Part shown: positions 41,990 to 54,166 of the stretch, piece by piece
Layout of the letters: each line of letters opens with the position of its first letter
Numbering within the stretch: position 1 is the first letter of the stretch
Source: Macrobrachium rosenbergii
Lineage: Eukaryota; Arthropoda; Malacostraca; Decapoda; Palaemonidae
DNA length: 64,000 bases
Direction of reading: 5' to 3'
NCBI RefSeq assembly: GCF_040412425.1
Contig: NC_089762.1
Coordinates: forward strand, 17,490,212 to 17,554,211
Position numbers and translations under genes: made by a program
The notes under the pieces: model-generated
Seen by the model: the letters and a program-made list of their open reading frames with translations, nothing else
Databases searched by the model: none
Told to the model about the DNA's origin: nothing

Positions 41990-42880
41990 GAAGACATAAT
42001 TGTGTTCGTAGTGAACAATCTAGGGCGTCTTGGTGGTCTGGGAATGAATGAGTTACAGCGTCTCGGAGGACGTAGGATGTTTGGCATGAACGGATTAGGG
42101 TGTCTTGAAGGACATGAGGTTCGTGATGAATGATTTCTATGGCATCTCAGAGGACGTAGGGCAATCTCGATGAACTGATAAGGGTGTCTTGGGGGACAGG
42201 GTGTTCTCAGTGAACGGTTAAAGGCATCTGGGAGGACTTGAGGGCTTTCGAAGTGAACAGGTCTTTAGGGTGTCTTGGAAGATGTAGGATGTTCTCAATG
42301 AATGGTTAAGGGCATCTTGGAGGACTTGAGTGTGTTTGGGATAAATGGATTGTTAGGGCGTCTTGGAGGACGTAGGGTGTTCTCGATGAACTGATAAAGG
42401 CATCTCAGAGGATGTAGGGTGTTATCAGTGAATGCTTAAGGGCATCTGGGAGGACTTGAGGGTGTTCGAAATGGACGGACTGTTAGGGTGTCTCAGAAGA
42501 CGTAGGGTGTTCTCAATGAATGGTTAAGGGTGTCTTGGAGGACTTGAGAGTGTTTGAAATGAACCGATTGTTAGAGCATCTCTGAGGATGTAGGGTGTTC
42601 TCAGTGAACAGTTAAGGGCGTCTTGGAGGACATGAGGGTGTTTGAAATGAACGGAGTAGGGCATCTTGGAGGATGTAGGGTGTTCTGGATGAACGAATTT
42701 AGGGCACTTTGGAGGACGTAAGTTTGTGATAAATGAATCATTAGGGCATCTCGGAGGATGTTAAGTGTTCGCAATGAACGGTTAAGGGCGTCTTGGAGGA
42801 AGGTGTTTGAAATGAACAGATTGCTAAGGCATCTCAGAGGACGTGGCTTATATTTGTAGGAATGATTTAGAGTGCCTTGG
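41990..42880. repeat. Minisatellite of ~55-60 bp units in the 5' leader of element 1
   Basis: About 16 alternating units contain GGGCGTCTTGGAGGACGTAG, GGTGTTCTCGATGAAC and similar. It lies between the 5' LTR/primer site and gag, that is, in the RNA leader. Length variation of the leader would result from unit gain and loss. Confidence 0.85.
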
Positions 42881-44085
42881 AGGAAGGAAGGATTTTTTAG
42901 GTTCACAAAATTAACATTTGCCATAGCAAGGATTGAATTTGCTGAGAGACGTCAGATCTTGCTGGCCCGGATAAATAATATGCCATACATAGGGATGAGT
43001 ATTAAATAAGTTTGGAACAGACTTACTTGAGAAATAGTCGTAAGGCTTATGATTACCATGCGCGAGCAAGGCTAGGCTGCCACATGGATAAGTCACGTGG
43101 TTGAGGAACATATTTTACATTATGCTGAAGAGACCTGATTTGGGACATGTGACTGGGTTTACTTTTGTTTACATTAATGAGAGGTGTGGGCCAGGTTTGG
43201 CAATGGTGTGTGAGGTTTAGGCAACGCTGTGGCGAGACAGCTCAAGGCTGTTTAGGTGGCAAGACAATGCAAGGTTGGCTGGGAGGAATGAATGAAAAGG
43301 GTGTGGTCTGGTGCTGCTTATTTTCTGAAATGATTTGGATGAAATGGAATTTACCTCATGCATTGCTTTATAGAGGAATTTTAAACAAGATGCAAAAAAT
43401 GTACCAACAAAATTTCTGGCTCTCGTGGCCTGAACAAAGTTTACCTTTTTTTGTTGTTGTTGTTTTGGGTTTACGGGATTTACTTGTTGAGTATTTGTAC
43501 CCAACGAATTTGTAACCTCTGTAAGAGAGAGAGAAAAAAATATCCTCAGCTCCAGCGATACAAAAATTGCTGGACTGGTTAACCCTCGTGGGTTCTAACA
43601 TGTGCCTAACTAGGGTTTTTTCAGAATCGAAATTGTTCGGTCACATGAAATTGTTTTCGAGTCACATGAGAAGGAAATACATGCACTGCATTTCCTTCTC
43701 ATAAACACAAAACACTTCCTTTTAAACAGCAGCAAAGTCACTTTTCACTTTTCCTAGCCAGCCTATCATGGAAGACATGCAAGCTATCATGTGTCAGCCA
43801 TCAAAGCTAGTATAAAGATTAATAATGCTCCCTTCTGTAACGGGGTTGCATGCACATCCCAACAAATTTATACTCTCTTTGCAGTCACGATTTGGTTGTA
43901 CCTAACATAAAATAAAGGTAACAACATTGTACTTACTGTGGAGCTGGATCACTTATATGGAAATATTTTTACACTAGCAAGAAGGTTCGTTTCTTTCTCT
44001 TGCAACCAGCTTTAGCGAGGCTTTCAGCTGATAATTGCTGTTGAAAAGAGGGGAGGGCCGTAGGGGCAATCTACAAGATTATGAG

Positions 44086-44097
44086 CAAAGGTCGCCA
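44086..44097 (-). promoter_or_regulatory. Primer-binding site of Gmr1-like element 1
   Basis: Minus strand, one base after the LTR end (ATATCA at 44099): TGGCGACCTTTG. TGG pairs with the CCA end of a tRNA. Element 2 has TGGCGACCTTCC in the same place after an LTR ending CTAATTCCA (54167). The matching tRNA was not identified. Confidence 0.65.
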
Positions 44098-44098
44098 C

Positions 44099-45314
44099 TG
44101 ATATGTTTATGGTTGAGTGCAATGGAAACTTACCTTGAAAATTGATTATATGTGACTCTTAGGCTGAGTTCAGTAAACCTACTGTATGCAAAGGTGTAGG
44201 CTGAAGGCCTGCTTCAGAAGGGGGAAGTTTTAGGTAAACACTTAGGTTTTCACTTAAATGAATATATTTATATTAACTACTTAAACTACTCATCAGGAGA
44301 AAAATAAGTATAAATTTGGACAGGTAAACAGAATCCTGCCGTTCCAAGGGGGTAACAAACAACTGGGGTATTTTCCCTGACATAACTCAAAGGGCCCACT
44401 TCAAAGGGGCACCACAGATGGGGAGAAAACAGGGGTTATACCACTGTGCACACAAGATGATGCTCAGATCCACAACAGGTAACTCCTATCTGCAACTGGA
44501 ATGCACAAGGTTACGTAGGTGTATTGGGAGCGTAATCAAGGAATCGAGGGCATGCGCGGAAGATGCCTAAAAAGGACCTCAATCCTGGTGACTCTAATTC
44601 CAAGCAGTAAACAAATAATTAACTTAGCTGTAAGCTACTGTTATGTTAACACAGTTTAAAGTAATACAGGTCTCACTGCAGGTAGAAGGCTGATAGACGT
44701 GTGACTGACTTAAGAACCTTGACCTCGGTACATTACCTTTGTCAGGAGATTACATCCTTGGGGCTGAAAATGGAGGGTTTGGGCTACTTGGCTCAGGGAC
44801 AGCCACGTGGGATTGCAAGGGGCAGCTCAAGGAGCAGAGTGGAGGACCAAGTGTCTTGGTATAGTTCTGACGTCTTCTCAGGGACTATCCTTTTAAGCCC
44901 TATATATTACATCATTGTTCATTCCAGGCGGCACTACTGTCGTTCACTTTGTGTCCTGTTTTCTATACGATCTGCATGCGGTCATTTGGCCAGGTGTTCA
45001 AGATGGCACCAAGCACATGGTCAGTTGCTAGGAGCGGCACAGCTTTCTCTTTTGGCTTTCTTCCTATGCTGGCTTTGCCTACCTCAGGCAGGATTATCGT
45101 TCTCCAGATGACTCAGCTCTTGAAATGAAGGACTTTTGGCAGTCATGTGGGTATAAGAATTAAAGGGTTTCTCACATAACGGGGAGATAGATAATATAAT
45201 TCCCACCCACAACTAACTATAAGATAAAAGCAATAAATGAGCCTGATTTGAAAAAAATTAAATTATTCTCATTTGCAAGTTACATTACGTTCGTACTTGG
45301 AGCATGAGGTGGCA
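44099..45314 (-). repeat. Gmr1-like element 1, 5' LTR (end replaced by (TA)n)
   Basis: This is the counterpart of 35453-36593. The low-coordinate boundary is set by CA plus the primer-binding site; at the high end similarity stops at GGCA (45314), where a (TA)n tract starts, so the TGTCAAGAGG start is lost or displaced. AATAAATGAGC near 45229 is shared. Confidence 0.85.
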
Positions 45315-45845
<531 letters not shown>

Positions 45846-45849
45846 TTTA

Positions 45850-46560
45850 AAAATTTAATAAATATTGAAACCAGGGCTTAAATGAAGACCATCTTTATTA
45901 GTTGCGACTAGTTTCGGAGAATTACATTCCTGTCATCGGACAATCTATGATTGAATATATGTTTCATTTAAAATCAGTGAAGTTATAAAGTAAAAAAAAA
46001 ATTACATACTACAAGATACAATAACCTAAACACGCAGCAAAATCTTAGAGAGATCCAAATAGAAAGTGTTTGTTGTCATAAAGAGTAGAAATTAAAAGTC
46101 TAAAAACACAGCAATTCAACAGACCTTTCATTATTACAAAGAGAGGGTTTGTCTGTTAGGGTATATACAGTAGAGACTCAACCACTCCTAGCTCCATTTC
46201 GTTGGTCCTGCAAGTAAGGAATGAAAAAGAATCTAAATTTATAGCATGGTCATATTCTTCAGAGTGTTGAGGAATGGCGCTAAGTGATGGTTTTCTTAAT
46301 GGCCTATTCGTCCTAACAGATCTTCCAATATGTTGGACGATGCGAACCCTGAACTGCCGTTTTGTTTTTCCGATGTATATTGCACTACAGCAATGACACT
46401 TGCACTTATAAACAATAGATGACAGCAGCTCAATTGGTATCACATCCTTGAATCTAAAGAATTTTTGCAATGTAGATTTTGGCTCGAATACCACCCGAAT
46501 GTTTTATTTGCGGGTAAGTTAATCTTTTCTTTACACTAAAGGACCCATTTCCGACAAACG
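45850..46560 (-). mobile_element. Penelope-like element fragment: GIY-YIG endonuclease and 3' end
   Basis: The minus-strand frame 46494-46156 reads FFRFKDVIPIELLSSIVYKC, CKCHCCSAIYIGKTKRQFR, VRIVQHIGRSVRTNRPLRKP and ELGVVESLLY. This is the C-terminal GIY-YIG endonuclease of Penelope-like elements: the Y of 'VYK', 'YIG', the catalytic R of 'FRVRI' and the downstream E of 'VVES' are present. A frameshift upstream (to about 46560) reads LPFVGNGSFSVKKRLT, the linker from the RT. Downstream the 3' UTR has CGACTAATAAAGATGGTCTT. The RT is absent: a 5'-truncated copy. Confidence 0.85.
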
Positions 46561-49500
46561 CGATGGGAAAGTACATAACTGCTCTGTTGACAGTGACAGT
46601 TGTAGGTTTTGGAAGCAATAATTTTTGAAACTCCTTTCCTATATGTAGTTATTTTTATTGTTTATGATTCAGTACAGAAGTCCCTTTCTCTTGGCAGCTC
46701 TTGAGCACACGAGAATGGTCCTTCATCATTGGTCAGGGCTTATTTTGTATTTTAAGTTCCAGAATCAGAGCAATGTATTCCTCTTTTGAAATTTAGAAGT
46801 AAATTGTAGATAAATACTTGAGTGAGAGAGTGATTATCAGGCTCTTAAAACTGAACTAATGGAACGACACTTCATTTATTTTACTTTCATTATTACTAAT
46901 GTTTATAATCTCCAAGTGTACGACAATTGTCATCCTAATACTGTTGGTAATTTGTTTAAAGTCTTAATGAAATATCATCAGAATGAGTATAAATAGTGAA
47001 ATAAACAACAAGGTTTTATTTTCTGATGATCTTGAAACCAGCATTCCGGCTGTAAAATTAGATTTGAGTGCTTAGTTCGTCTTGAAGGTTTCAGGCTGAG
47101 TAATAGATAAATCGAAGAAATTCTGGATCTATAATTAATTTCTACATGTGTGGCCATTGCTGTTAATGTAATTTTACTGGATCTTATTAACACTCCTCTT
47201 TTTCTCTTACAGGGTTGCTTCAGGAAGGTAGGTCCACCATGATACATGTGAGCCTTGAATTTTAGAGATTGTTTTTTCGTAGAGTTTTTGTAATCTTTAC
47301 AAAATATTGTCAGAGATATTGGTATGGTTGTTTATACGTTATGTTACATGCAATGCACTTACTTCATTGTTTTGTGTATTTGCAACCATGTGTCCTCTAA
47401 AAAGAACGTTCTTACTGTAAATGGTGGCGTTTGTCATCTCATGATATTTTGGGAATTGTGTACATAGATTTAAAAATGTCATCCAGTGGTTAGTTAGGAA
47501 GTTCGTAGATCTACGAAAACAGAGTTTTGACTTTTTTTTTTGCGATCTGTCGTGAAAAGTGTTTCCGTTTGATATTGGAAATGGCGATGAAAGAAAAATC
47601 CGAATAAATCAATCGGGGTATGGTGATTTATATTGAATTGTCGAAATCCATGAAAGTTTTTCATGAATTGATTTTGACGTATTTTTTTGTATTAATTACA
47701 TTATATGGCATTGTATTTTTGTGATTTTGATGTAATAACTTGCATAACATCTTTGATTATGTGCAGTGTTCTTTTGTTTCAATATTTGTTATCTATAATG
47801 CTGAACCATACTTACCAAGAATGTTATGATTTACGTAGAAGTAGTTCACTTGGTAGTCAAGGCTCACTGTATATGATGCTACTTTGAAGGCTTTTAATGA
47901 ATGATAAATAATTTATTTTCTTAGTTTTTTCTTTGATATATTTTCCAAACTGAAAAAGTTCGTAATATCAACGTAAAACTGTGAAATATTAACAGGATGA
48001 TTTTAGTGAAACCGTCCAGCGCATTTCACGTTTTTGTTATCTGAATGAGATAATGGAGATCCTGAGTATGTGCCTAGAGCTGCCATTCATTGCACACGGT
48101 ATCTGTTTATTGAAAGTTAGGCTTCAAAGCAAATTCTATGACTCATTACAATTGTATACGTTTGATTTCAAAATGTGACTTTTCCTCATTTCACAAAGGA
48201 AAGGAACGGTGGAGGGAAGTTGCGTTCCGTTGGTTGCTGTTTGTTTGGGTAGGTGCTCGATAGGCTTTTGTCTTGCAGTGCTCCCTTTTATGCAGGTATT
48301 TGCCTATATGCTAGAATCATTTGCGTGCGCTCCCCTGCTTGCTAGGTTGCTTGCTAGGCATGTTCGTTTGTTCTCGTATATTAGTTCGCTTTCCTCTGTG
48401 AAATGATTTGGAATAATCACATTTTAATGTTGTGTAAGCTCAGTTGCAGCAAAAAATGAATGTTAATTAATATGAGCGTTCTAGCAAGGAAAGACCCTGC
48501 TATAATGAATCAGCAGGTGCTTAATAGAAACCGTGTTTTGATTGATTTAAATAAGATGTCGATGTTACTTAACGAAGATCCAATAGCTGAAGACCTTGTA
48601 CAGAACTTAATTAGCAAATGTTTGTTGACTAGTTTCAGAAAGATTTGGAAGGTAATAGAAACTTGTTTGAAATCTGAAAAGTAATATTTAAAAAATGTTA
48701 AAGAAGTGTTAATATCTGATTTATTTTCATATTAATGCTAACAAAACATAAAGAGTTTTTCACATTTTAATTTTTCAAGAAGAGTACCCATATATACGAT
48801 TTTTATAATAGAAAACGCCTTCAAGGTTTCATCCATGGTGGAAAAACTTGGCAGATGGCTGCAGATGGTGAGTGTTATAAACTTTTTTCTTGAAGTGTTA
48901 TAATTTTTTCTTTAAATTCTAACAATTACAACACATGCTTTTGTTTTTCAGGAGAATGCAGGTTCCTTTTTTTTTTTTGTCTTTTAAAGTCTTTCTGTGA
49001 TTTAAACTTGTTAATGTAATTGCAAGTTATTCTTCAGCTCTGATAAATATTTTTGGAACGTTTAGAAAATAACAGTGGTGTCAGTTTTGATAATGAACGT
49101 TTAAAGGTGCCCTCCCTGCGCTTTGGCTTAGTTGACTAGTTTGAAAAATAATTTTAGTGCTTCGTAGAAGCAACCAGAACATTTATAAGTAACAGCGTGC
49201 AAATATTTTTAGGCCAGTTGCTTCACGTTACGGTCATTGCCTTTCTTTATACTTGTACGAAGCTTTGAAAGCACTCGAAATCATAAATCAGATGAGCGCA
49301 TTAAGCCTAGGAAAGGGTGGTGGATTTGGGGTAAGGGATGTGGAAAGGGTTGCCTTGGGTAGTTTGAATTTCATAGGGAAAAGCTCTTTTTGGGGAATGA
49401 AAGCAATAGCTGTGGCTAATGTTTTGTGGCGTGTAGGTTGTTATGAGCTAAAGGTTGGGTAGTATAGGGCTGATTAAGTTGCATTGATTATATTTAAATC

Positions 49501-50517
49501 AAGCTATATTGATTACGTGCAATCAGGCTCTCTTTGTTGCTAGGTTAATTATCTTAACAATTTTGATTTGGTGTGTTGGTCTCATGAAACGACGAAATGG
49601 AAACATGGCCGGAAGCATCATCTGAAAAGATCCCCTGCATCCGCTTCCCTGGTAAGTCCGGACTTTCTTCAGACTTTCCGTTCTGTTGGGAGCTAAGGAA
49701 AACGGTCTGACGTCGCTTTTTAAGAAATGAATCAAAACAGACAAATACAAATAATTTTTTTCTAAATAAGAAGTGTTTGATAAAATGCTGTTAAATGATT
49801 TTAAGTAACTAGCGATAACTTGGAATACAAATGTATATCAACATAAATTTTTACCGTTAAGGATTGGAAGACTAATGTTTAATTATCGACTCCATTCAGT
49901 TTTTCCTTTGCTTCCTGGTAGAACGGATTTAACGTTCTTGCTTCTGATCTGGAAGTCAACGAATAATGTAACTGGATAATGTAAAAAGAATCCAAGTTTA
50001 TGATCACAGCTATAGTAACTGCCGTCTTTGTTTTGAGATGTTTAAAGTAATTCCCTATTGATTGCATATAACTTTTAGTGAATTCTTTATATTATTTTGT
50101 ATTTAACTTTTGTTATATTTTTTTGTATTTCCCACCATTTGTAAAGTAAAATAATGGACTTCAACTCTTAAAAACCATTTTGATGCGAAGGATGCTTAAC
50201 TTTCTTTTCATATTTTTATTAGTTAAAAGCTTCCTAGTATGCTTTGATTTCATTGTTTCCGATATTGTTTATAATCGTTGTCATTTATTTTTTTTTTGCT
50301 ACAGGTAAACGTAATTGCAGGATCTCGAGGGCTTGCTGTGGAGACGGCTTATACTAAAGCGACCGTCAGTTCATGAAAGAACACCGTGTAAGTGTCCCAT
50401 ATCATAACAGAATTAATATTCAGTTCCCGCATGCACTGAAGTCTTGTGTCTTTTGGTTTGATGTATAACTGCCATGTTAATAACATTGCTAAAACATCTC
50501 TAGCATTCATCATATTT

Positions 50518-50573
50518 TATATATATATTATTTTGATATATATATTTAATATTTAGCTATGTTTATAAAATTG

Positions 50574-50620
<47 letters not shown>

Positions 50621-50640
50621 CATATATCTATATATAAACA
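50518..50640. repeat. Interrupted (TA)n microsatellite
   Basis: Several short TA runs (ATATATATTA, TATATATACATATA) rather than one pure tract. Confidence 0.85.
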
Positions 50641-50884
50641 ATTACGTGTGGAACAGAAATAAATATCTGACTCACATCAGTATCGTTACCCAGGTCTTTC
50701 AAGCAATGAAAGACAAAGGCAGGGCAACCAGGCCATCAAGTCATAAAAGAAGTTGGAACCTACCCCAACAGCTGTATCAAAGTTACCTGGGCAAACTGCC
50801 TGCATAGGCGTGTTTTCCCCAACTTTAAAAATCAGCACGTTAAAATTGAAAGTATTTCATTCAATTATTTATATAATGAATAGG

Positions 50885-51025
50885 ATAGTTTGTCAAAAAC
50901 AATTTGTCTAAATAAATAAATTTCTAAATCAATCAGTCTAAACCAAGTCCTAAAACAAATGTCTAAAGTACATTTGTCTAATAACAAAATGTCTAAAATA
51001 CAATTTGTCTAAATTAATAATAAAA
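50885..51025. repeat. Degenerate AATTTGTCTAAA short repeat
   Basis: Seven or more variants of TTTGTCTAAA (AATTTGTCTAAATAA, AAATGTCTAAAGTA, CATTTGTCTAATAA, AAAATGTCTAAAATA) occur at 15-30 bp spacing. It resembles the repeat-bearing ends of some non-autonomous elements, but no boundary is visible. Confidence 0.6.
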
Positions 51026-51284
51026 AAATAATCAAATAAATTGGGTCAAAAAAATGAAAAAGGTGAATAAAAAAGTTATTTACAGAATTACAATGATTTT
51101 GAAATAGAAACAAACTTTCCTGAATTTATACAAATCAGTCAATCAGTCCATCTTTTCTTTATGTTTAACTTAAAACCATGGCTCTGGTCTTTCATTTGAA
51201 AGACCTGTGTTCGATCTGATGAATCGAAAATGCCGCTCTTTTTATCACGTGTTAAAAATGAGAGACTAGGCGTAGATACTATGC

Positions 51285-51545
51285 TGATGGGTTTCCGCTT
51301 TTATTTCCAAGCCATTGGCAGAGGACTGATATATAGTGATAGAAAAAAACTATAAATATATACTACAGGGCCAGTACAGACGAACATACGCAACCGTTTG
51401 AGACTATGAATCATACTTGATGTCAAAGGGGGACTGGCGGCAAAACTCAAAATTACACACCGTTGGAGGCTACAAATCCACACCTGACATGTGTCAAGCA
51501 GGAGGGGTGAAAAAACTCATTTTTGTTAGTGTCCCCGTACTGTGA
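51285..51545 (-). repeat. Left inverted pseudo-LTR
   Basis: Its reverse complement contains GATTTGTAGCCTCCAACG, GCCAGTCCCCCTTTGACA, GCGTATGTTCGTCTGTACTG and CCAATGGCTTGGAAATAAA. These align in order with the 53465-53790 segment (GATTTGTAGCCTTCAACG, GCCAGTCCCCCTTTGACA, GTGTATGTTCGTCCGTACTG, CAATGGCTTGGCAATAAA). Confidence 0.85.
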
Positions 51546-51884
51546 TCATAAACATCTACTGCCCACCTTGAACTTTAAACATTTTACAAATTATTTTTGA
51601 AATTCCAGGATCAAGTTTATTCATGCTTTGACTGATTTTCATATGGCCATATCTTTTATAAAGCTAGATGCGGTGATATTTCTTTCCAGTGCATTATTAG
51701 AAAACGCTATCTTTTTTCCCCCTTCCCAGTTGATAGTATGGTTGTTTTCACTGACTTGTACCAAAATTCCACTTTTCACCTGAGCATGTATAGTGCAATA
51801 AAAACTCACAAAGCGTAATTTCCGGCCAGGTCTATTATTAGCTCAGTTGGTTCCGCATTTTACAATCTAGCAAAGTAACTGGTA

Positions 51885-53410
51885 GGTATTCTTAACCCAT
51901 TGGTTGGTACCTTCTCTGATGCTAACATAAAGAATTATGTGGACCTGATAAGAGACTAAATAATGTACAGATTACTAGTAAATCCAGGCTTGTGAGTTTG
52001 TATTTTTTATCACCATTCACGAAGGTACACATTGATGATCTGCTGGAAAATTTAAAACATATCTTAGTTTAACCAGACCATTGAGCTGATTAACAGCTCT
52101 CCCTGGACTGGAACAGAAGGATAGATTTATTTTATGTAGCTAAGAATCAACTGGTTACCTAACAGAAGGGACCTACAGCTTATTGTGGAATCCGAACCAC
52201 ATTATGACGATAAATGAATTTCTATTACCAGAAATAAATTCCTCTAATTCTTCACTGGCCGGTCGGAGAGTCGAACACTGGGCCAACAGCGTGCTAGCCG
52301 AGAGATCTACCCATCCCCCCAATGAAGAACTATGATCTGCTGGAGTTTTTATCGGAATATCTAGAAAACACCCACATGGATATCCCATTTTCTAAGAACA
52401 CTCAGATGGAAATGATTAAATTATGTGTAAAAGAACATGAACTTGAATTCAGTGGGAAATTTTACTTATCAAAATTTGGTTTGGCGTTGGGCGACCCTCT
52501 CTATATCCAGTGTTAAGTAATTTGTATATGGAATTTTTGCGAGGGAAATATTAAACACAATAATTATTCCACGCAAGTGTAGTTTGGTTCAGGTATGTTG
52601 ACGATATAATTTGTGTATGGCCGGCGAACGAAAATGTAAATAACTTTCTTGACAAGATAAATCGGTACCTTCAATTAAATTCACTATGGAAATGGGAAAA
52701 TATGGGCGCTTACCCTTTTTGGAGTTGTCTAATTCATAGAAATAGTGACGCTTAAATACAGTGTTTACAGAGAATTTACTAATATGTCATCGTATGTGCA
52801 TTGTTATTCTGGTCAAAGCAAGGTTAAGAAATCAGTGTTTACGTTTTCAAGAGCATTACGTATATGTAGGCCAGAATATATTGATAGTGAAATAGATATG
52901 ATAAGGAATACAGGGAAGAAATGGAAATATCCTGACTGTGTATTAGACAGTGCATTAGAAGCGGCAACAAAGATTATGTATCAAAACAAAAAAGAACAAT
53001 ACAAAAAGTTCCTTTTACTATCATATAATAACAATATGAGCATCCCCCATATTCTTAAGAATTTTGGAGTTGGTGTCGCATTTAAGAATAAAAAAAACAA
53101 TGAAACATGTATTGAAAACAATGAAACATGTATTTATAAAGAACTCTCCCTCGCAACAATACTAATGGTATGTATATAATATTCCATGTAAGTCTTGGGA
53201 CAACTTTTGTATTAGTCAAACTGGTAAAACACGGGAAAAAAGAATAGAACAGCAAAAAGATAGCGTATTCTAATAATCCACTGAAAATGAATATCACTGA
53301 ATCTAGTTTTATGAAAGAAAGTTATTGCCATAATATGAATATCAACCAAGGCAAGTATGAAATTGATCCTGTAATTCCCAAAGAAATTTGTACAATGTTT
53401 AAATTTTAAG
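51885..53410 (+). pseudogene. Penelope-like RT and GIY-YIG domain
   Basis: Plus strand, several frames: PLVGTFSDANIKNYVDLIRD (51898-51957), SPFTKVHIDDLLE (52008-52047); then after the SINE DLLEFLSEYLENTHMDIPFS and GKFYLSKFGLALGDPL (52335-52500). Next come 'FGSGMLTI' with VRYVDDIICVWP one frame over (52590-52620, catalytic DD), LPFLELSNS (near 52715), and KYSVYREFTNMSSYVH, RALRICRPEYIDSEIDMI (52750-52905). The endonuclease starts at about 53163: GMYIIPCKSWDNFCISQTGK then EKRIEQQKDS, a GIY-YIG module in which the usual YIG reads CIS. NINQGKYEIDPVIP ends it. The RT-GIY order is that of Penelope elements. Confidence 0.85.
52048..52331 (-). mobile_element. tRNA-derived SINE inside the Penelope-like RT
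   Basis: Same family as 26418-26693: on the minus strand a tRNA-like head with GTTCGACTCTCCGACC (B-box region), body GAGGAATTTATTTCTGG and AGCTTAATCAGCTC-type segments, then an AT-rich tail. ATGATCTGCTGGA is duplicated without mismatch at 52035-52047 and 52332-52344, proving insertion by a LINE-type mechanism. Both copies of the duplication encode DLLE of the host RT. Confidence 0.9.
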
Positions 53411-53464
53411 GAATGCAGTAGATATGCACGGAAAAAGGATTTCATGTTTGTAACCATAGCACTG

Positions 53465-53790
53465 GGTCACTAGCACACTAAAGAATTTTTCGTCCCTCTC
53501 CTTTGACACCTGTCGGACGTAGATTTGTAGCCTTCAACGTTCTGTAATTTAGTAGGTCCTGTTCTTTGAGTATATATTGTGATATCTACCAATAGCACTA
53601 ATGAGTTTTGTCGCCAGTCCCCCTTTGACACCTGTCACGTATGAATTCGTAATCTCCAAAACTTGTGTATGTTCGTCCGTACTGTCTCTGTAATATTTAT
53701 ATTATGGTTTCTGCCACTATGTATCATTCCTTCGTCAATGGCTTGGCAATAAAGCTGAAACCAGTCAAGATACATGCACGTATATATGTG
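53465..53790 (+). repeat. Right pseudo-LTR / 3' end of the Penelope-like element
   Basis: It contains CTTTGACACCTGTCGGACG and CTTTGACACCTGTCACG as an internal near-duplicate and ends GGCTTGGCAATAAAGCTGAAACC region. The AATAAA may serve as poly(A) signal. It pairs in inverted orientation with 51285-51545. Confidence 0.85.
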
Positions 53791-53874
53791 CGTGTATGTA
53801 ACCAGGTATAGATATATGTATATTTATATTTCTATACTTATATGTGTGTATAAATATCTATGTGATTTATATAT

Positions 53875-53991
<117 letters not shown>

Positions 53992-54153
53992 GAATAGATA
54001 TATATTGTTATAAACTGGGAGCCTTGGTTTGGGTTGAGATTTCAACGAATTTAGGAGGTTTGACTGCAAAGGGACCAAGTGCACCCAGATTATGAACAAA
54101 GGAAAAGTTATTTGAAACTTACCTTAGATTTCCCTGGATTTACAATTAAATGA

Positions 54154-54165
54154 GGAAGGTCGCCA
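54154..54165 (-). promoter_or_regulatory. Primer-binding-site-like sequence beside the LTR of element 2
   Basis: The minus strand reads TGGCGACCTTCC, one base after an LTR end CTAATTCCA. It matches the primer site of element 1 (TGGCGACCTTTG). A site here means that internal sequence once continued to the low-coordinate side, although only about 80 bp (with GATTATGAACAAAGG, compare GATTATGAGCAAAGG at 44077) remain before a (TA)n tract. Confidence 0.55.
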
Positions 54166-54166
54166 T

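Larger units (their letters stand above)
35453..45314 (-). mobile_element. Gmr1-like Ty3/gypsy LTR retrotransposon 1 (integrase before RT)
   Basis: A 9.86-kb element read on the minus strand: 5' LTR (44099-45314), primer-binding site, long leader with minisatellite, gag (41750-40729), zinc knuckle and protease (40655-40037), integrase (39875-38750), RT (38500-37830), RNase H (37710-37330), polypurine tract and 3' LTR (36593-35453). The domains are Ty3/gypsy in sequence but the pol order gag-PR-IN-RT-RH is that of Ty1/copia. This combination defines the Gmr1 group. The integrase C-terminus and RT start lie in one continuous frame, so the order is not an artefact of rearrangement. Stops and frameshifts show it is inactive. 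Confidence 0.88.
46561..51284. other. 4.7 kb without a supported gene
   Basis: AT-rich unique-looking DNA. The longest frames (47705-47887, 48209-48406, 48460-48684, 49253-49462, 49523-49750 minus) have no domain I recognise, no splice context I can defend, and lengths expected by chance. It includes a (TA)n-like tract at 50518-50640 and a degenerate TTTGTCTAAA repeat at 50885-51025. Regulatory DNA or long introns of a host gene cannot be excluded. Confidence 0.5.
51285..53790 (+). mobile_element. Penelope-like element with RT, GIY-YIG and inverted pseudo-LTRs
   Basis: Plus strand. A flanking segment (51285-51545) is the inverted counterpart of the 3' segment (53465-53790); between them lie RT and endonuclease remnants. 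Such partial inverted or direct flanking copies (pseudo-LTRs) are characteristic of Penelope-like elements. A SINE has inserted in the RT (52048-52331). The RT is 5' incomplete (first recognisable residues near 51890). Stops and frameshifts make it inactive. Confidence 0.82.

Noticed and set aside
43165..43515. 116-aa ORF near the Gmr1-like leader
   Set aside because: It sits on the strand opposite to the element between 5' LTR and gag, with no domain or repeat. Likely chance.
46561..51284. Small ORFs such as 48460-48684 and 49523-49750 as host exons
   Set aside because: No domain, no codon-bias signal, no paired splice sites I could defend; lengths fit chance in AT-rich DNA.
51825..51880. 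A-box-like TTAGCTCAGTTGGTTCCGC as a tRNA gene
   Set aside because: No B box or T-arm follows at the right distance and no acceptor stem can be formed.
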